In this document: one piece after another, positions 44,701 to 55,260 of the stretch | Position numbering within the stretch: the first letter of the stretch is position 1 | Layout: each line of letters begins with the position of its first letter | Translations under genes and position numbers: made by a program | NCBI GenBank assembly: GCA_964017045.1 | Contig: OZ024809.1 | Span: 11,290,307 to 11,354,306, forward strand | DNA length: 64,000 bases | Reading direction: 5' to 3' | Source: Omphiscola glabra | Lineage: Eukaryota; Mollusca; Gastropoda; Lymnaeidae | The notes under the pieces: generated by a model | Databases searched by the model: none | Seen by the model: the letters and a program-made list of their open reading frames with translations, nothing else | Told to the model about the DNA's origin: nothing

Positions 44701-45368
44701 ATATAGCTCATATTGGAAAAATAGAACATGGGGCCATTGGCTCAAAACAGAATATTTTAAACGGTTGTAATAATTGAAAAAGCTTTGCGGGCGTGGGAAA
44801 AACATCTAACTAAAGTTTTATCGCATTCAGATGAATGGTATAGGAGCGCATAGCGAAATTATTTTGTACAAAGCTCATATAAGAAAAAAAAAGAATTTGG
44901 GGCCAACGGCTGAAAATGGAATATTTTAAAAGTATTGTAATTACTCATTAACATGCGCGACCTTATGGACAACCTTTCAAAACGTTTTGTTGCAATCACA
45001 TGAATGGTGTAGGAGGGCATACGGTTTGAAATTATATTTATATAGCTAATATTTTAAAACGGTTATAGATATTTACAAACCTTTGTGTGCGTTCTTGCAA
45101 CATTTTACCAAAGATTTAGCGCATTCAGACGAATGGTGTAGGAGCGCAGACGGAAATAATTTTTACAAAGCTCGTATAAGAAATAAAACGAATGAAGGGC
45201 CAACGGCCGAAAACGAAATATTTGAAAAGTTTTTTAATGACGCAGTTAAATGTCCAGGTAGGTGGCCAACAACTCACAAAAGTTTTGTTGCAATCGCATG
45301 AATGGTGTGGGAGCGCATATGAGACAAACAGACATACAGACATACATTCATTTATATATATATAGATT
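41765..45368 (+). mobile_element. Unclassified 3.6-kb dispersed-element-like region with ~170-bp internal repeats
   Basis: Left edge AACTAGCGAGTACCCGGCAT (GCGTTGCAATGCC); right edge GAGACAAACAGACATACAGA followed by a TATATATAGAT terminus, a layout seen in many unclassified invertebrate repeats. Inside, the sentence 'cgca..tcagatgaatggtataggagcgcatacgg - atagctcatataagaaaaa - ggcc..cggc.aaaacggaatatt' recurs at about 170-bp intervals (43972, 44152, 44502, 44672, 44842, 45010, 45139, 45310) and more decayed at 42000-42440. Strongly AT-rich; no ORF with a recognised domain. Confidence 0.6.
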
Positions 45369-45548
45369 TATTTATCAACTAATATTCATATTTGGACTTC
45401 AGTACAGTTATCAACTAATGCTCGTATTTGGAATTCAGTACAGTTATCAACTAATGCTCGTATTTGGACTTCAGTACAGTATCAACAAATGGACTTTAGT
45501 ACAGTATCAACGAATGTTCATATTTAGACTTCACAACAGTATCAGCTA
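45369..45548. repeat. ~36-bp minisatellite, about 5 copies
   Basis: Unit TATCAACTAATGCTCGTATT plus TGGACTTCAGTACAGT, decaying to the right. The word ATCAACTA also flanks the left edge of the 41765 element. Confidence 0.88.
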
Positions 45549-45569
45549 ATCTACGTTCCCGAGACTCAC

Positions 45570-45645
45570 CATGATCAAGAGTTTCCACATGTGTGTCACC
45601 AGACGGCGGTACCAGAGAACAACTGTCCCGTCCATGAAGCTGACG
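45570..45645 (-). CDS. Candidate first (or early) exon of the diacylglycerol kinase-like gene
   Basis: On the minus strand a strong donor (ATG followed by gtgagtct) lies at 45569/45570. Upstream of it an ATG at 45635-45633 opens 22 codons (MDGTVVLWYRRLVTHMWKLL...) that end exactly in phase 0, the phase needed to enter the exon at 18628-18675. An AG (ccctcacag) precedes position 45645, so the segment could also be an internal 76-bp exon, although only the ATG frame is compatible with the downstream PH frame. This would be an alternative N-terminus replacing the usual acidic/Ser-rich leader of these kinases. I know no conserved family for these 22 residues. The implied intron is 26.9 kb. Evidence is splice signal plus phase only. 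Confidence 0.35.
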
Positions 45646-45955
45646 CTGTGAGGGGAACTCCTGAGCCGTTCATCTATCCGTCGCGTCTACGCCCATGACG
45701 CAGATGAAAGAATCGGGGAAAATACTCATTATATTTTCGATGTGTTTAGTATTTCAACTTCACTGGTCGCCTTGATTAGAGTCGCTCCACTCCAGAGTGT
45801 TGTTTTTTCCTCTTTAGAGAGTCGAGGAAGGTCTTTTGACCCCGTCCAATAAATCACAAGCGAGTCACCTGGCTTATAGCGGTGACCTAGGGAAGTTAGC
45901 AGTAACACGTTCCCGTTCAGACGTTTTCAATTAGTCACAACGATGTTGTTTATAC
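45646..45955. other. Sequence upstream of the candidate first exon; nothing further recognised
   Basis: If the exon at 45570 is a first exon this would hold its 5' leader and promoter. I see no clear TATA box on the minus strand. Confidence 0.3.
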
Positions 45956-46560
45956 CTACAGAAGACGCGGTAACCAATATGTAACACAAAGTAACCAGTA
46001 TGTAAAACACAGTAACCATTATGTAACACACAGTAACCATCATGTAATACACAGTAACCATTATGTAACACACAGTAACCATTATGTAACACAGTAACCA
46101 TGAAGTAACACACAGTAATCCTTATGTAACACACATTAACCATTATATAACACACAGTAACCACAACAGTAACACAGTAACCATTATGTAACACACATTA
46201 ACCCTTTAGTAACACAGTAACCATTATGTAACACACATTAACCCTTTAGTAACACAGTAACCATTATGTAACACACGGTAACCACTATTTAACACAGTAA
46301 CTGTATATCACACACAGTAACCATTATATAACACACAGTAACCATTATATTCATATAAAACACAGTTGCCATTACAGTACACGCAGCTACCATTACATAA
46401 CACACAGGTGCCGTTACACACGGTAACCATTAAACACAACACACCATGGCGTATAAATGTACATCCATTATGCAGCACGGAGTAACCATTACATTATACG
46501 CACTGAACATTACATAGTTCACGATATAATTTACACAACACCCATAAAACCGTTACACAA
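45956..46560. repeat. ~21-bp minisatellite, about 27 copies
   Basis: Unit CACAGTAACCATTATGTAAC A, with CATTAACCCTTTAGTAA and length variants, increasingly degenerate after 46300. Confidence 0.93.
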
Positions 46561-47217
46561 CAATACACAAACATTTTTTTTTGGGGTCATATTGCTGAAT
46601 TAAATGAAGGGTAGAAATTCTATATCAAACGGCAAGCACCGCCCTCCCCCCCCCCCCCCCCCAAATCCTTTTCCATTCACCCCCATCCCCGCAGCCATAT
46701 TTCACAATTTATGGCTTTCATTGATATAACAACAGCCATCCGTTATGCAACAGTATCCATTACAGATCGTCAGCGGTTATCGCGCGGTAATTACAAAATT
46801 ATCCCCAATGATTTACACAGATGCAGAGATTATGCTGGAGTCGCTTGTTGCCATAATAAACAAGAGGCGCTGTTGTCCTCGGGGATATCACAGTGGAAAC
46901 GGTCTGGGGGATAATCCAAGACTATCTTGATGAGCATACGATCGGGGATAATCCAATATTATCTTGCTAAACATACGCCAGGGGCGTTGTACCGCCGTGG
47001 ATTTCACTGTTAATATATACAGTAGAAGGTGCAATCCCGTCCAACCAACCCCCCATGCCCCCTCTCACAAAAAAAAAAAAAAAAAAAAAAAAATCCGCAA
47101 GAACAACCAACAAATCATATCAAAGTTGCGCCCCTTTGAATGTCCTGGACCAAAATTCAAAGGGGTTTAATGCGGTTTTAATAACTGAACGCAACAACTA
47201 TGTTTTTGAATGATGTC
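46561..47217. other. Unique sequence with poly-C and poly-A runs
   Basis: 17-base poly-C (46646-46662) and 24-base poly-A (47069-47092), GGGGATAATCCAA duplicated (46907-46955). The 67-codon frame 46711-46914 shows no known domain. Confidence 0.45.
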
Positions 47218-47335
47218 CCCTAAAAATATAAGTCCTAAAAATATTAACCCTAAAAATATAAGCCACCAAAATATAAGCCTTAAAACTATAAGCCCTAATA
47301 ATATACGCCCTAAAGATGTAGACCCTAAAGATGAA
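47218..47335. repeat. ~16-bp minisatellite, about 8 copies
   Basis: CCCTAAAAATATAAG(C) units with CACCAAAATATAAGC and CCCTAAAGATG variants. Confidence 0.88.
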
Positions 47336-47599
47336 AGCCGGGTTCTCCAAAGACCTAGATAGGCGTAATGTTGTATACACATCTTCCCGGTATCAGCCCC
47401 CAGCGAGGTTTTCTCAACATCTCCAACCGTGGCAAGCGTGGTGCCGATACTACACCCTATACCCTTAGACTTGATTTGAAAGCGTGCACAAGTCAGGCAA
47501 GTAAATAACACACAGATGTTTCCACACGTTCATTTAAGCATCGCAATAATCAAAAACTTGAAATTACAACACTTGTTGCATTTATTATGGTATGGCATC

Positions 47600-47895
47600 T
47601 TTCCGTCTACGAGAGACGATAGATTATCTTGTCTGGTTGCAGCTCTTCGTGTGGCTAATGAGACCGATCCTTGAATGGCAGTCCCTTGTGCATGTCCCGC
47701 ACACGAATGCGGCGGAGTAGTGTTTTCTTGCCTTTCTCCGCGCTCTCTCTTCACAGCTGCTTCCGCCCTGTAGACCTCCTCGGCACGTAGTGATCCTTCC
47801 TTCACGATGCCCCGCCATGTGGATCGATCCTCCGCCAAGTCCTCCCAATTTGAGATGTTGATGTTAGCCGCCTTCATATCTCTTTTGCAAATGGT
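47600..47895 (-). pseudogene. C-terminal end of a second LINE family (with C2H2-type finger), frameshifted
   Basis: Minus strand reads CKRDMKAANINISNWEDLAE, then DRSTWRGIVKEG, and, after a frame change near 47735, FVCGTCTRDCHSRIGLISHT KSC. The family pattern is (W).D.(C/V)KRD(L/M)K...I....WE..A.DR..WR..V..G, followed by a C-x2-C...H-x(4-5)-C finger with RDCHSRIGL.SH. This is the extreme C-terminus of an invertebrate LINE polyprotein. The upstream reverse transcriptase is missing: stops occur just before NTICKRD, so the copy is 5'-truncated as well as frameshifted. Confidence 0.8.
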
Positions 47896-48217
47896 GTTTA
47901 TTATATACCTCCATATATTCTAGGTGTTCCGCCCCCCCTATCCCCTTTGTGTAAATGTATTTAAAGAACACACCAAAACAAAGTTTTTTTTCGAATTAAA
48001 CCTTAAAAAATTTTGATATCGAGCAATGAGGGGCGGGCGCTGAAAATTTGACAAAATATGCAAAAAAGTAAGTATATAAGAATCCCAATCAGCGGCCCCC
48101 ACCCCCAAGGCTGGCATCGAGATTTTTTTCCCAGCCCCTGAACCTTATAATGACCCACCCGCTTTTACACCGCAGATTTATTTCACCAACTATTTCACCA
48201 ACTATTTCACCAACTAT
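47896..48217. other. Unique sequence ending in a short TTTCACCAACTA repeat
   Basis: Four copies of ATTTCACCAACT at 48179-48220; otherwise nothing recognised. Confidence 0.5.
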
Positions 48218-48525
48218 TTCAGAGAAACGAAAGAAAATAATTACGCACCAAACGCACTTGCGACTTGCGATATTTTCTTTTTAAAGAATCTCACTTGTTT
48301 CGTTACATCAGTGGCATCATATTTACTTCCTTGAAGGAAAAAACACAAAAAAAACTGATATTGGGCGGTTAGGGTGGGGACCCGCGGAGGGCTGAACATT
48401 TGAAATGATGTGTTGTCATCGGCAACGTGTATCTGTGCCAAGTTTCGGCTCGACACGTTGACAGGAAGTGGGTCAATTAGTCGTCCGAAGATTCTGCGCA
48501 CCAGACGAACGCACGAAAAAAAAAA
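48218..48525 (+). repeat. Dispersed repeat A, copy 2
   Basis: Colinear with 19075-19395, same orientation (see that entry): GAACATTTGA, GTGCCAAGTTTCGGCTCGAC, ACGTTGACAGGAAGTGGGTC. Ends near a poly-A run (48518-48529). Confidence 0.75.
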
Positions 48526-48664
48526 AAGAGTAGAAAGGATTTACAAATAAATAAACATTGAAATCTATAACGGAGGGGGTATCGTGTAAGAGGGCGTCAC
48601 ACTGTGCGATGACGTCACAGGGCTGCAAGAGTTTACTCTCAAGACGTAGCGAGTGGATTAAATT

Positions 48665-49010
48665 GTGGCTTCGAAGGAGCTGAAAAAGAGGAGCACAAGA
48701 TGCAAGATAAATAATTGAATCGGTCCACCAAGTGGAGTACAAGACACACGATAAAGAATGGAATCGGTCCACCAAGTGGAGCGCAAGACACGAGACAATG
48801 AATTGAATCGGCCACCAAGTGGACCAGAAGACACGAGATAAAGAATGGAATCGGTCCACCAAGTGGAGCACAAGACACAAGAAAAAGAATTGAATCGGCC
48901 ACCAAGTGGACCACAAGACACAAGAAAAAGAATTGAATCGGCCACCACGTGGACCACAAGACACAAGACAATGAATTGAATCGGTCACCAGGTGGAGCAC
49001 AAGACCAGGA
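48665..49010. repeat. ~43-bp minisatellite, about 8 copies
   Basis: Unit AATGGAATCGGTCCACCAAG plus TGGAGCACAAGACACAAGATA AAG split by small indels. GGTCCACC/GGCCACC variants. Confidence 0.93.
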
Positions 49011-49394
49011 TAGTAACCGGTGACCCCCAAGACAATATTGATTTGAGACCCCCTGGTTAGCACACAGAAATAAAATGCTGTCTGTCATTAAGTTTCCTAT
49101 TAAGTACACAATGCAATGGACTACTTGTTCGGTGAACAACGAGGAAACAAGGGATCGTCTTAGCCAGACTTACATCCGAGTGGAGCTCGGTCTACGACTA
49201 CACGCATGAATCAATAGATGTCCTCGTTGTAACGGCAAGTTTTTTGTTCACCGGCCTTTCTTTGCCATGTTACAGCCTGAACTACTGTTACATGATTGCT
49301 GGGGATGAACACGAGATTTTGTGTGACGAATTTAGGTTAGGGATTAGATTCTGTGACGAGCCAGTTTTTTCGTACTTTCGATCGGGAAAAGTCG

Positions 49395-49835
49395 GAGGTC
49401 TCATAACGGTGGTCTTAAACTGTGTTCGGTGGTCTCAAAACGTTGATCGGTGGTCTTAAACTGTGTTCGATGGTCTCATAGCTGTGGTCTTCTACTGTGT
49501 TCGCTGGTCTCAGAACGGTGATCGGTGGTCTTCAACTGTGATTGGTGGTCTCAAAACGGTGTTCGGTAGTCTCAGAACGGTGATCGGTGGTCTTCAACTG
49601 TGATTGGTGGTCTCAAAACGGTGTTCGGTAGTCTCAGAACGGTGGTCGATGGTCTTAAACTGTGATTGGTGGTCTCAAAACGGTGTTCGGTAGTCTCAGA
49701 ACGGTGGTCGATGGTCTTAAACTGTGTGACGCGGTTTCAAAACGGTGGTCAGTGGTCTCAAAACGTTTGTCAGTGGTCTCAAAACGTATGTTCGTGGTCT
49801 CAAAACGTTTGTCAGTGGTCTCAAACGATGGTCGG
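49395..49835. repeat. ~20-bp minisatellite with a higher-order repeat
   Basis: GGTCTCAAAACGGTGTTCGGT-like 20-21-bp units in several variants (GGTCTTCAACTGTGATTGGT). A block of about 80 bp starting AGTCTCAGAACGGTGATCGG is repeated at 49509-49575 and 49570-49640. Confidence 0.9.
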
Positions 49836-50624
49836 TGATGATTTTGAGTGGGTGGGGGGATAAGGGCGACAAGAAGCAAACAGTACTACATTACAGTTTG
49901 ACAGAGTCACTGCAGAATTTTCGATACATCACATGTTAGTATTCATTTGGCAAAACTCGACCCGTAGAAGTAGAATAACGAAAACGTTACTATAGTAGTC
50001 ATGCACTTTGGGTGGTGATTTGTGAACTTAATAAGCACTCACTATGCAATACGCTGTGGTATTATATAACGGAAAACCAGCGTGTTGCGGCACACCAGCG
50101 TGTTGCGGCACACCATCGTGCTGCGGCACAACAGAGTGTTGCGGCACACCAGCGTTTTGCCGCACAACTGTTGAAATACACAAGTCTACCACCTGCTCAT
50201 CATCAATTTCAAACACTGTCACTCCAAACAGAAATAACGGAAAATTGGGGGGGGGGGGGAGGGGGAGTTATCATTTCTTTACAAGGAAATAATGTTTGTA
50301 GTTTAAGAACCGCTGAACGTAATTTCCTCGCGCCTGGTTGGCCGCGTACCCCGGTGAGACGTTAGCTAATACATATTGACTCCACCGGCTCAAGGAAACA
50401 AACACCATTAAACCGGGTTACTGCCCGGGTTTAACTGTGGCCGCACTGGTGAACAAACACTTGATGAAACCCAGGGATCTAGGACACGACCCCACCACAC
50501 TACGCCACGCCACACCACCCTACTGCCCTACCCTTCGCCACACTGTTATTGTCTCATCGAGCACTGATTCGCTCACCACCAATTGATTCCCTGAGAGCCT
50601 CGCAAGAAGACGCAATAAGGGTTC
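49836..50624. other. Mixed sequence with an 18-bp repeat and a short hairpin
   Basis: Five copies of CGTGTTGCGGCACACCAG (50080-50165); poly-G (50248-50260); near-palindrome TAAACCGGGTTACTGCCCGG (GTTTA) at 50410-50434. No gene recognised. Confidence 0.6.
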
Positions 50625-50835
50625 GTTGATGACAAGAAGGGTTCGTTGATGACAAGAAGGGTTCGTTGATGACAAGAAGGGTTCGTTGATGACAAGAAGG
50701 GTTCGTTGATGACAAGAAGGGTTCGTTGATGACAAGAAGGGTTCGTTGATGACAAGAAGGGTTCGTTGATGACAAGAAGGGTCCGTTGATGACAAGAAGG
50801 GTCCGTTGATGACAAGAAGGGTCCGTTGATGAAAC
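50625..50835. repeat. 20-bp minisatellite, 10-11 copies, nearly perfect
   Basis: Unit GGGTTCGTTGATGACAAGAA; the last three copies share GGGTCCGTTG, marking one variant amplified at the right end. Minus-strand frames repeat with a 20-residue period because 20 is not divisible by 3. Confidence 0.97.
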
Positions 50836-51339
50836 TTACAGTTAACAAGTGAACGTCTGGTCCGACGGCTTTGGCTCCTTCGTGACACTGACCCCCACGA
50901 CTGGATATCTCTATTGGGCATATAAAAATGTGGTGGGGGTGGGGTGCGATATGGGATGCGGAGGGGAGAGAGAGGGGTGGGGTGGGGATGGGCGATAGGC
51001 GGTGGCGGGCAAGAGTGGGTGGGTTTGGTGTAAAATGATGTCAGACACAATTAGAAAGCCACAAAAAAACGATATACTTTTGGGACACATTGAGGAAATG
51101 TAATCTAACAATGGGAAATGACTCAGTTAAAAAAAAAAAAAAATTAAAAAAAAAACTTCCCATTAGTGTTGGGTGATGTCTCTCATTTCCGTCTTGTGAA
51201 GAGTTCTAACCCTAAGGGGTACTGACTTAACAACACTGCGTATTGTATTTTTTTAAATTGTATTTGTTTAAACGGGAAGTTGCAGTATGCCACACTAACC
51301 AACTATTGACTACCCGGCTACACCAAAGATACACCATGA

Positions 51340-51512
51340 TCCGTGGTCGTGGTCCTACTCCGTGGTCCTTCTCAGTGGTCCTACTCCGTGGTCCTTCTAC
51401 GTGGTCCTCCTCAGTGGTCCTACTCTGTGGTTCTTCTCAGTGGTCTTTCTACTTGGTCCTCCTTAGTGGTCCTACTCCGTGGTCCTTCTCAGTGGTCCTA
51501 CTCCGTGACAGT
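51340..51512. repeat. 13-bp minisatellite (26-bp dimers)
   Basis: GGTCCTTCTCAGT and GGTCCTACTCCGT alternate, giving a 26-bp higher-order unit. Confidence 0.93.
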
Positions 51513-51835
51513 CCCCAGCAGTTTTTGTTCCAGCTTTTCATCAATCAGTCGTGTGGTAGATGATGTCAGTTTGGCTTTACCGCACTCGCCTTGCAGACCG
51601 AGACAACTTACCTCGAGGAAACATTTTATCCCCTAGGCAGAAAATAATAGAGAGGGGGAAAAAACGTCTAGGATTAGGCTTAAAAGCTGCAAGTCGCCAA
51701 TGTTGGACAAGTTTTAAATGGGACCATTTCGGTGGATGCATAACTTAGGTTCAGACACTCACTATTACTACACAATTATAGCGCCACAAACAAACAACAA
51801 ACTGAGATGAAGGCATATCAGTCGCGTGGGGTCTG

Positions 51836-52110
51836 CAGGGGGGCCTCGGATGTTTAAGGGGGACCCGGATGTTTAAGGGGGCTTACGATGTTTAAGGGGG
51901 CCTCGGATGTTTAAGGAGGCCCCGGATGTTTAAGGGGGCCCCGGATGTTTAAGGGGGCCCCGGATGTTTAAATGGGCCCCTGATGTTTAGGGGGGCCTCG
52001 GATGTTTAAGGGGGCCCCGGATGTTTAAGGGGGCCTCGGATGTTTAAGGGGGCCTCGGATGTTTAAGGGGGCCCCGGATGTTTAAGGGGGCTCGGATGTT
52101 TAAGGGGTCC
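51836..52110. repeat. ~18-bp minisatellite, about 15 copies
   Basis: Unit GGATGTTTAAGGGGGCCCC with CCTC and shorter variants. Confidence 0.94.
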
Positions 52111-52309
52111 AAATTTGTGATGTGGAAACAGTTTAAATATCATCTTTGAATGCAAGTGGGAGGGGGGAGGAGGGAACAAGTCTGATGATTGGCAGGTGAC
52201 GTCCAAAAGTCACGCAACGCCGGCCCTGGGATGAATAACAAGTGGGTTTGATGTATTATAATACTAATGATCTAAACACATCTTAAACTAATGAAGCGTT
52301 TGAGGTCAA

Positions 52310-52549
52310 CTACCCAACGTGGTTTAGTTTACTAAGACTCGTTTGGCCATTGAAATCTGGAGCCGCCGACGAAACCAATTTGGGCATATCGCGAAACTTA
52401 TTGTAAGCCGTCTGAATGTGAAGAGAATCGCAGCAGTTGACCGTAGGGTGAGGTAAGGTTAGAGCCCCAGACCAAACCAGATTTAGTCGGTGGGCAGCTC
52501 CGTTAAGATGGTGGTACGAGAAGAAGATGAAAGCGTCCCACGTGGCCAA
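52310..52549 (-). other. Unrecognised 79-codon open frame
   Basis: Starts MATWDAFIFFSYHHLNGAAH in non-repetitive sequence, with normal composition. No domain, no splice context and no family that I recognise; probably chance or an unidentified transposon relic. Confidence 0.15.
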
Positions 52550-52619
52550 ACAAAGTTAAACATCACAGGAAACAGTTCCGTTCCCAGAAGTGCGTGTTAC
52601 TTTTTTGTGTCCCCGGCTC

Positions 52620-53540
52620 GAAACGCCGCACTGAGCTACATTCAGTGGTTCTAGACAGAGAAACAAAGACACAACGCCGCACTGAGCTACATTCAGTGGT
52701 TCTAGACACAGAAACAAAGACACACACAACGCCGCACTGAGCAACATTCAGTGGTTCTAGACACAGAAACAAAGACACAACGCCGCACTGAGCTACATTC
52801 AGTGGTTCTAGACACAGAAACAAAGACACACACAACGCCGCACTGAGCTACATTCAGTGGTTCTAAACACATAAACAAAGACACACACAACGCCACACTG
52901 AGCTACATTCAGTGGTTCTAGACACAGAAACAAAGACACACACAACGCCGCACTGAGCTACATTCAGTGGTTCTAGACACAGAAACAAAGACACACACAA
53001 CGCCGCACTGAGCTATATTCAGTGGTTCTAGACACAGAAACAAAGACACACACAACGCAGCACTGAGCTACATTCAGTGGTTCTAGACACAGAAACAAAG
53101 ACACAACGCCGCACTGAGCAACATTCAGTGGTTCTAGACACAGAAAAAAAGACACACACGACGCCGCACTGAGCAAAATTCAGTGGTTCTAGACACAGAA
53201 ACAAAGACACACACAACGCCGCACTGAGCTACATTCAGTGGTTCTAGACACAGAAACAAAGACACACACAACGCCGCACTGAGCTCCATTCAGTGGTTCT
53301 AGACACAGAAACAAAGACACACACAACGCCGCACTGAGCTCCATTCAGTGGTTCTAGACACAGAAACAAAGACACACACAACGCCGCACTGAGCTGCATT
53401 CAGTGGTTCTAGACACAGAAACAAAGACACACACAACGCCGCACTGAGCTCCATTCAGTGGTTCTAGACACAGAAACAAAGACACACACAACGCCGCACT
53501 GAGCTCCATTCAGTGGTTCTAGACACAGAAACAAAGACAC
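52620..53540. repeat. 55-bp minisatellite, about 17 copies
   Basis: Unit CAGTGGTTCTAGACACAGAA, ACAAAGACACACACAACGCC, GCACTGAGCTACATT (55 bp); four shorter 51-bp units lack one CACA. ACATT/CCATT and AGCAAC variants cluster, CCATT only at the right end. Confidence 0.96.
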
Positions 53541-53869
53541 AATGTTCCGCCCCACTTTATTACTATTTAACAGTAACACATATATATATATAAGAAAAAC
53601 GTGTACTTTTTTTTTCTAATGAAGCTTCTGAAGCCAGTGCTGGTCAAACCAGACCTACCATACATATAGATATCCTATTATCACAAGCACGGTGATATCA
53701 TTACAAACACCTTACGTTACTTAGAGGTGTTCTAGAAAGCTAACAAAGATTTAATTTTTTTTGTAACAAGATTCAGCCAACAACTCATACAGAAAAGATC
53801 AAATGAAGGAATTTTCCAGAGTTTAATCTTAGGCTATGTGGAATTTAAAGTCGTGGAATTCTGAGAATT

Positions 53870-54117
53870 TTTTCACAGCTCGTTCAGAGCAGCTTGTTCT
53901 ATCTGAGACTATATTTCACAGCTCGTTCAGAGCAGCTTGTTCTATCTGAGACTATATTTCACATCTCGTTCAGAGCAGCTTGTTCTATCTGAGACTATAT
54001 TTCACAGCTCGTTCAGGGCAGCTTGTTCTATCTGAGATTATATTTCACAGCTCGTTCAGAGCAGCTTGTTCTATCTGAGACTATATTTCACAGCTCGTTC
54101 AGAGCAGCTTGTTCTAG
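53870..54117. repeat. 43-bp minisatellite, about 6 copies
   Basis: Unit TTTCACAGCTCGTTCAGAGC plus AGCTTGTTCTATCTGAGACT ATA, almost perfect. Confidence 0.96.
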
Positions 54118-54234
54118 AAGCTAATACGCTTTAATTTTTTAAAAGGTTTATTTATGAGCACTTTAATACGCCAATCATTACATGAAATCTACGAGTTTAT
54201 TATAGGTAAATTATCGCTACAATGACGGCTAAAA

Positions 54235-54900
54235 CAATTTCACTGTAAGATTTCCCGACATATGAACAATTTCACTGTAAGATTTCCCGACATATGAACA
54301 ATTTCACTGTAAGATTTCCCGACATATGAACACTTTCATCTTAAGACTTCTCGAAATATGAAGAATCTCACTGTAAGATTTCCCGACATATGAACAATTT
54401 CACTGTAAGATTTCCTGACATATGAACAATTTCACTGTAAGATTTCCCGACATATGAACAATTGCACCGTAAGACTTCTCGAAATATGAAGAATCTCCCT
54501 GTAAGATTTCCCGACATATGAACAATTTCCCATAAGACTTCTCGAAATATGAAGAATCTCCCTGTTAGATTTCCCGACATATGAACAATTTCCCCTTAAG
54601 ACTTCTCGAAATATGAAGAATCTCCCTGTAAGACTTCCAGAAATATGAACAATTTCCCCTTAAGACGTCTCGAAATATGAATTATCTCCCTGTAAGACTT
54701 CCAGACATATGAACAATTTCACCGTAAGACTTCTCGAAATATGAACAATTTCACCGTAAGACTTCTCGAAATATGAACAATTGCACCGTAAGACTTCTCG
54801 AAATATGAACAAATGCACCGTAAGACTTCTCGAAATATGAACAATTTCACGGTAAGACTTACCGAAATATGAAAACTTCACAATAAGACTTGTCGAGCCC
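54235..54900. repeat. ~32-bp minisatellite with alternating subtypes, about 20 copies
   Basis: Subtype A AATTTCACTGTAAGATTTCC + CGACATATGAAC and subtype B TAAGACTTCTCGAAATATGA + AGAATCTCC alternate in the middle (a ~64-bp dimer); A predominates on the left and B on the right. Confidence 0.94.
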
Positions 54901-54980
54901 CTTTCAAATTTGAACAATTTTATCTATAGGAGACACTATACAATGTAACATATTTAGACAACATTAAATAATCCACTTCT

Positions 54981-55095
54981 TATTAGAGGTCAACCGAATT
55001 TCGGCTTCGGCGCCCAAAGTTGACATATTATCATTTTCGGCCTTGTTTATGTCGAAACAGAAAAGTTAACTTTCGGTTTTGACCGAAAGTGATTT
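54981..55095. repeat. Dispersed TTTCGG-rich repeat, copy 3
   Basis: AGAGGTCAACCGAATTTCGG start, then TTTCGGCC, GTCGAAACAG and TTTCGGTTTTGACCGAAAGT. Parallels 10150-10260. Confidence 0.6.
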
Positions 55096-55097
55096 CA

Positions 55098-55260
55098 AAA
55101 AGATGGTCTTAACACAATCATATCAAAAATATGTTAACACAATTATATCAAAAAGATGGTCTAAACACTATCATATCAAAAAGATGGTCTAAACACAATC
55201 ATGTCAAAAATATGTTAACACAATCATATCAAAAAGATGGTCTAAACACAACCATACCAA
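55098..55260. repeat. ~28-bp minisatellite, about 6 copies
   Basis: ATCAAAAAGATGGTCTAAAC ACAATCAT units, with shorter ATCAAAAATATGTTAACACA units. Confidence 0.9.

Noticed and set aside
45956..46560. Telomere-like repeats (CAGTAACC..)
   Set aside because: The unit is about 21 bp and does not match TTAGGG-type or other known telomere repeats.
49150..49190. Minus-strand exon ending CTCGGAT/gtaagtct
   Set aside because: The donor is good but there is no convincing acceptor and no recognisable peptide upstream.
50330..50440. tRNA gene or structured RNA around the TAAACCGGGTT hairpin
   Set aside because: No consistent box A/box B pair and no cloverleaf could be drawn; only one short palindrome.
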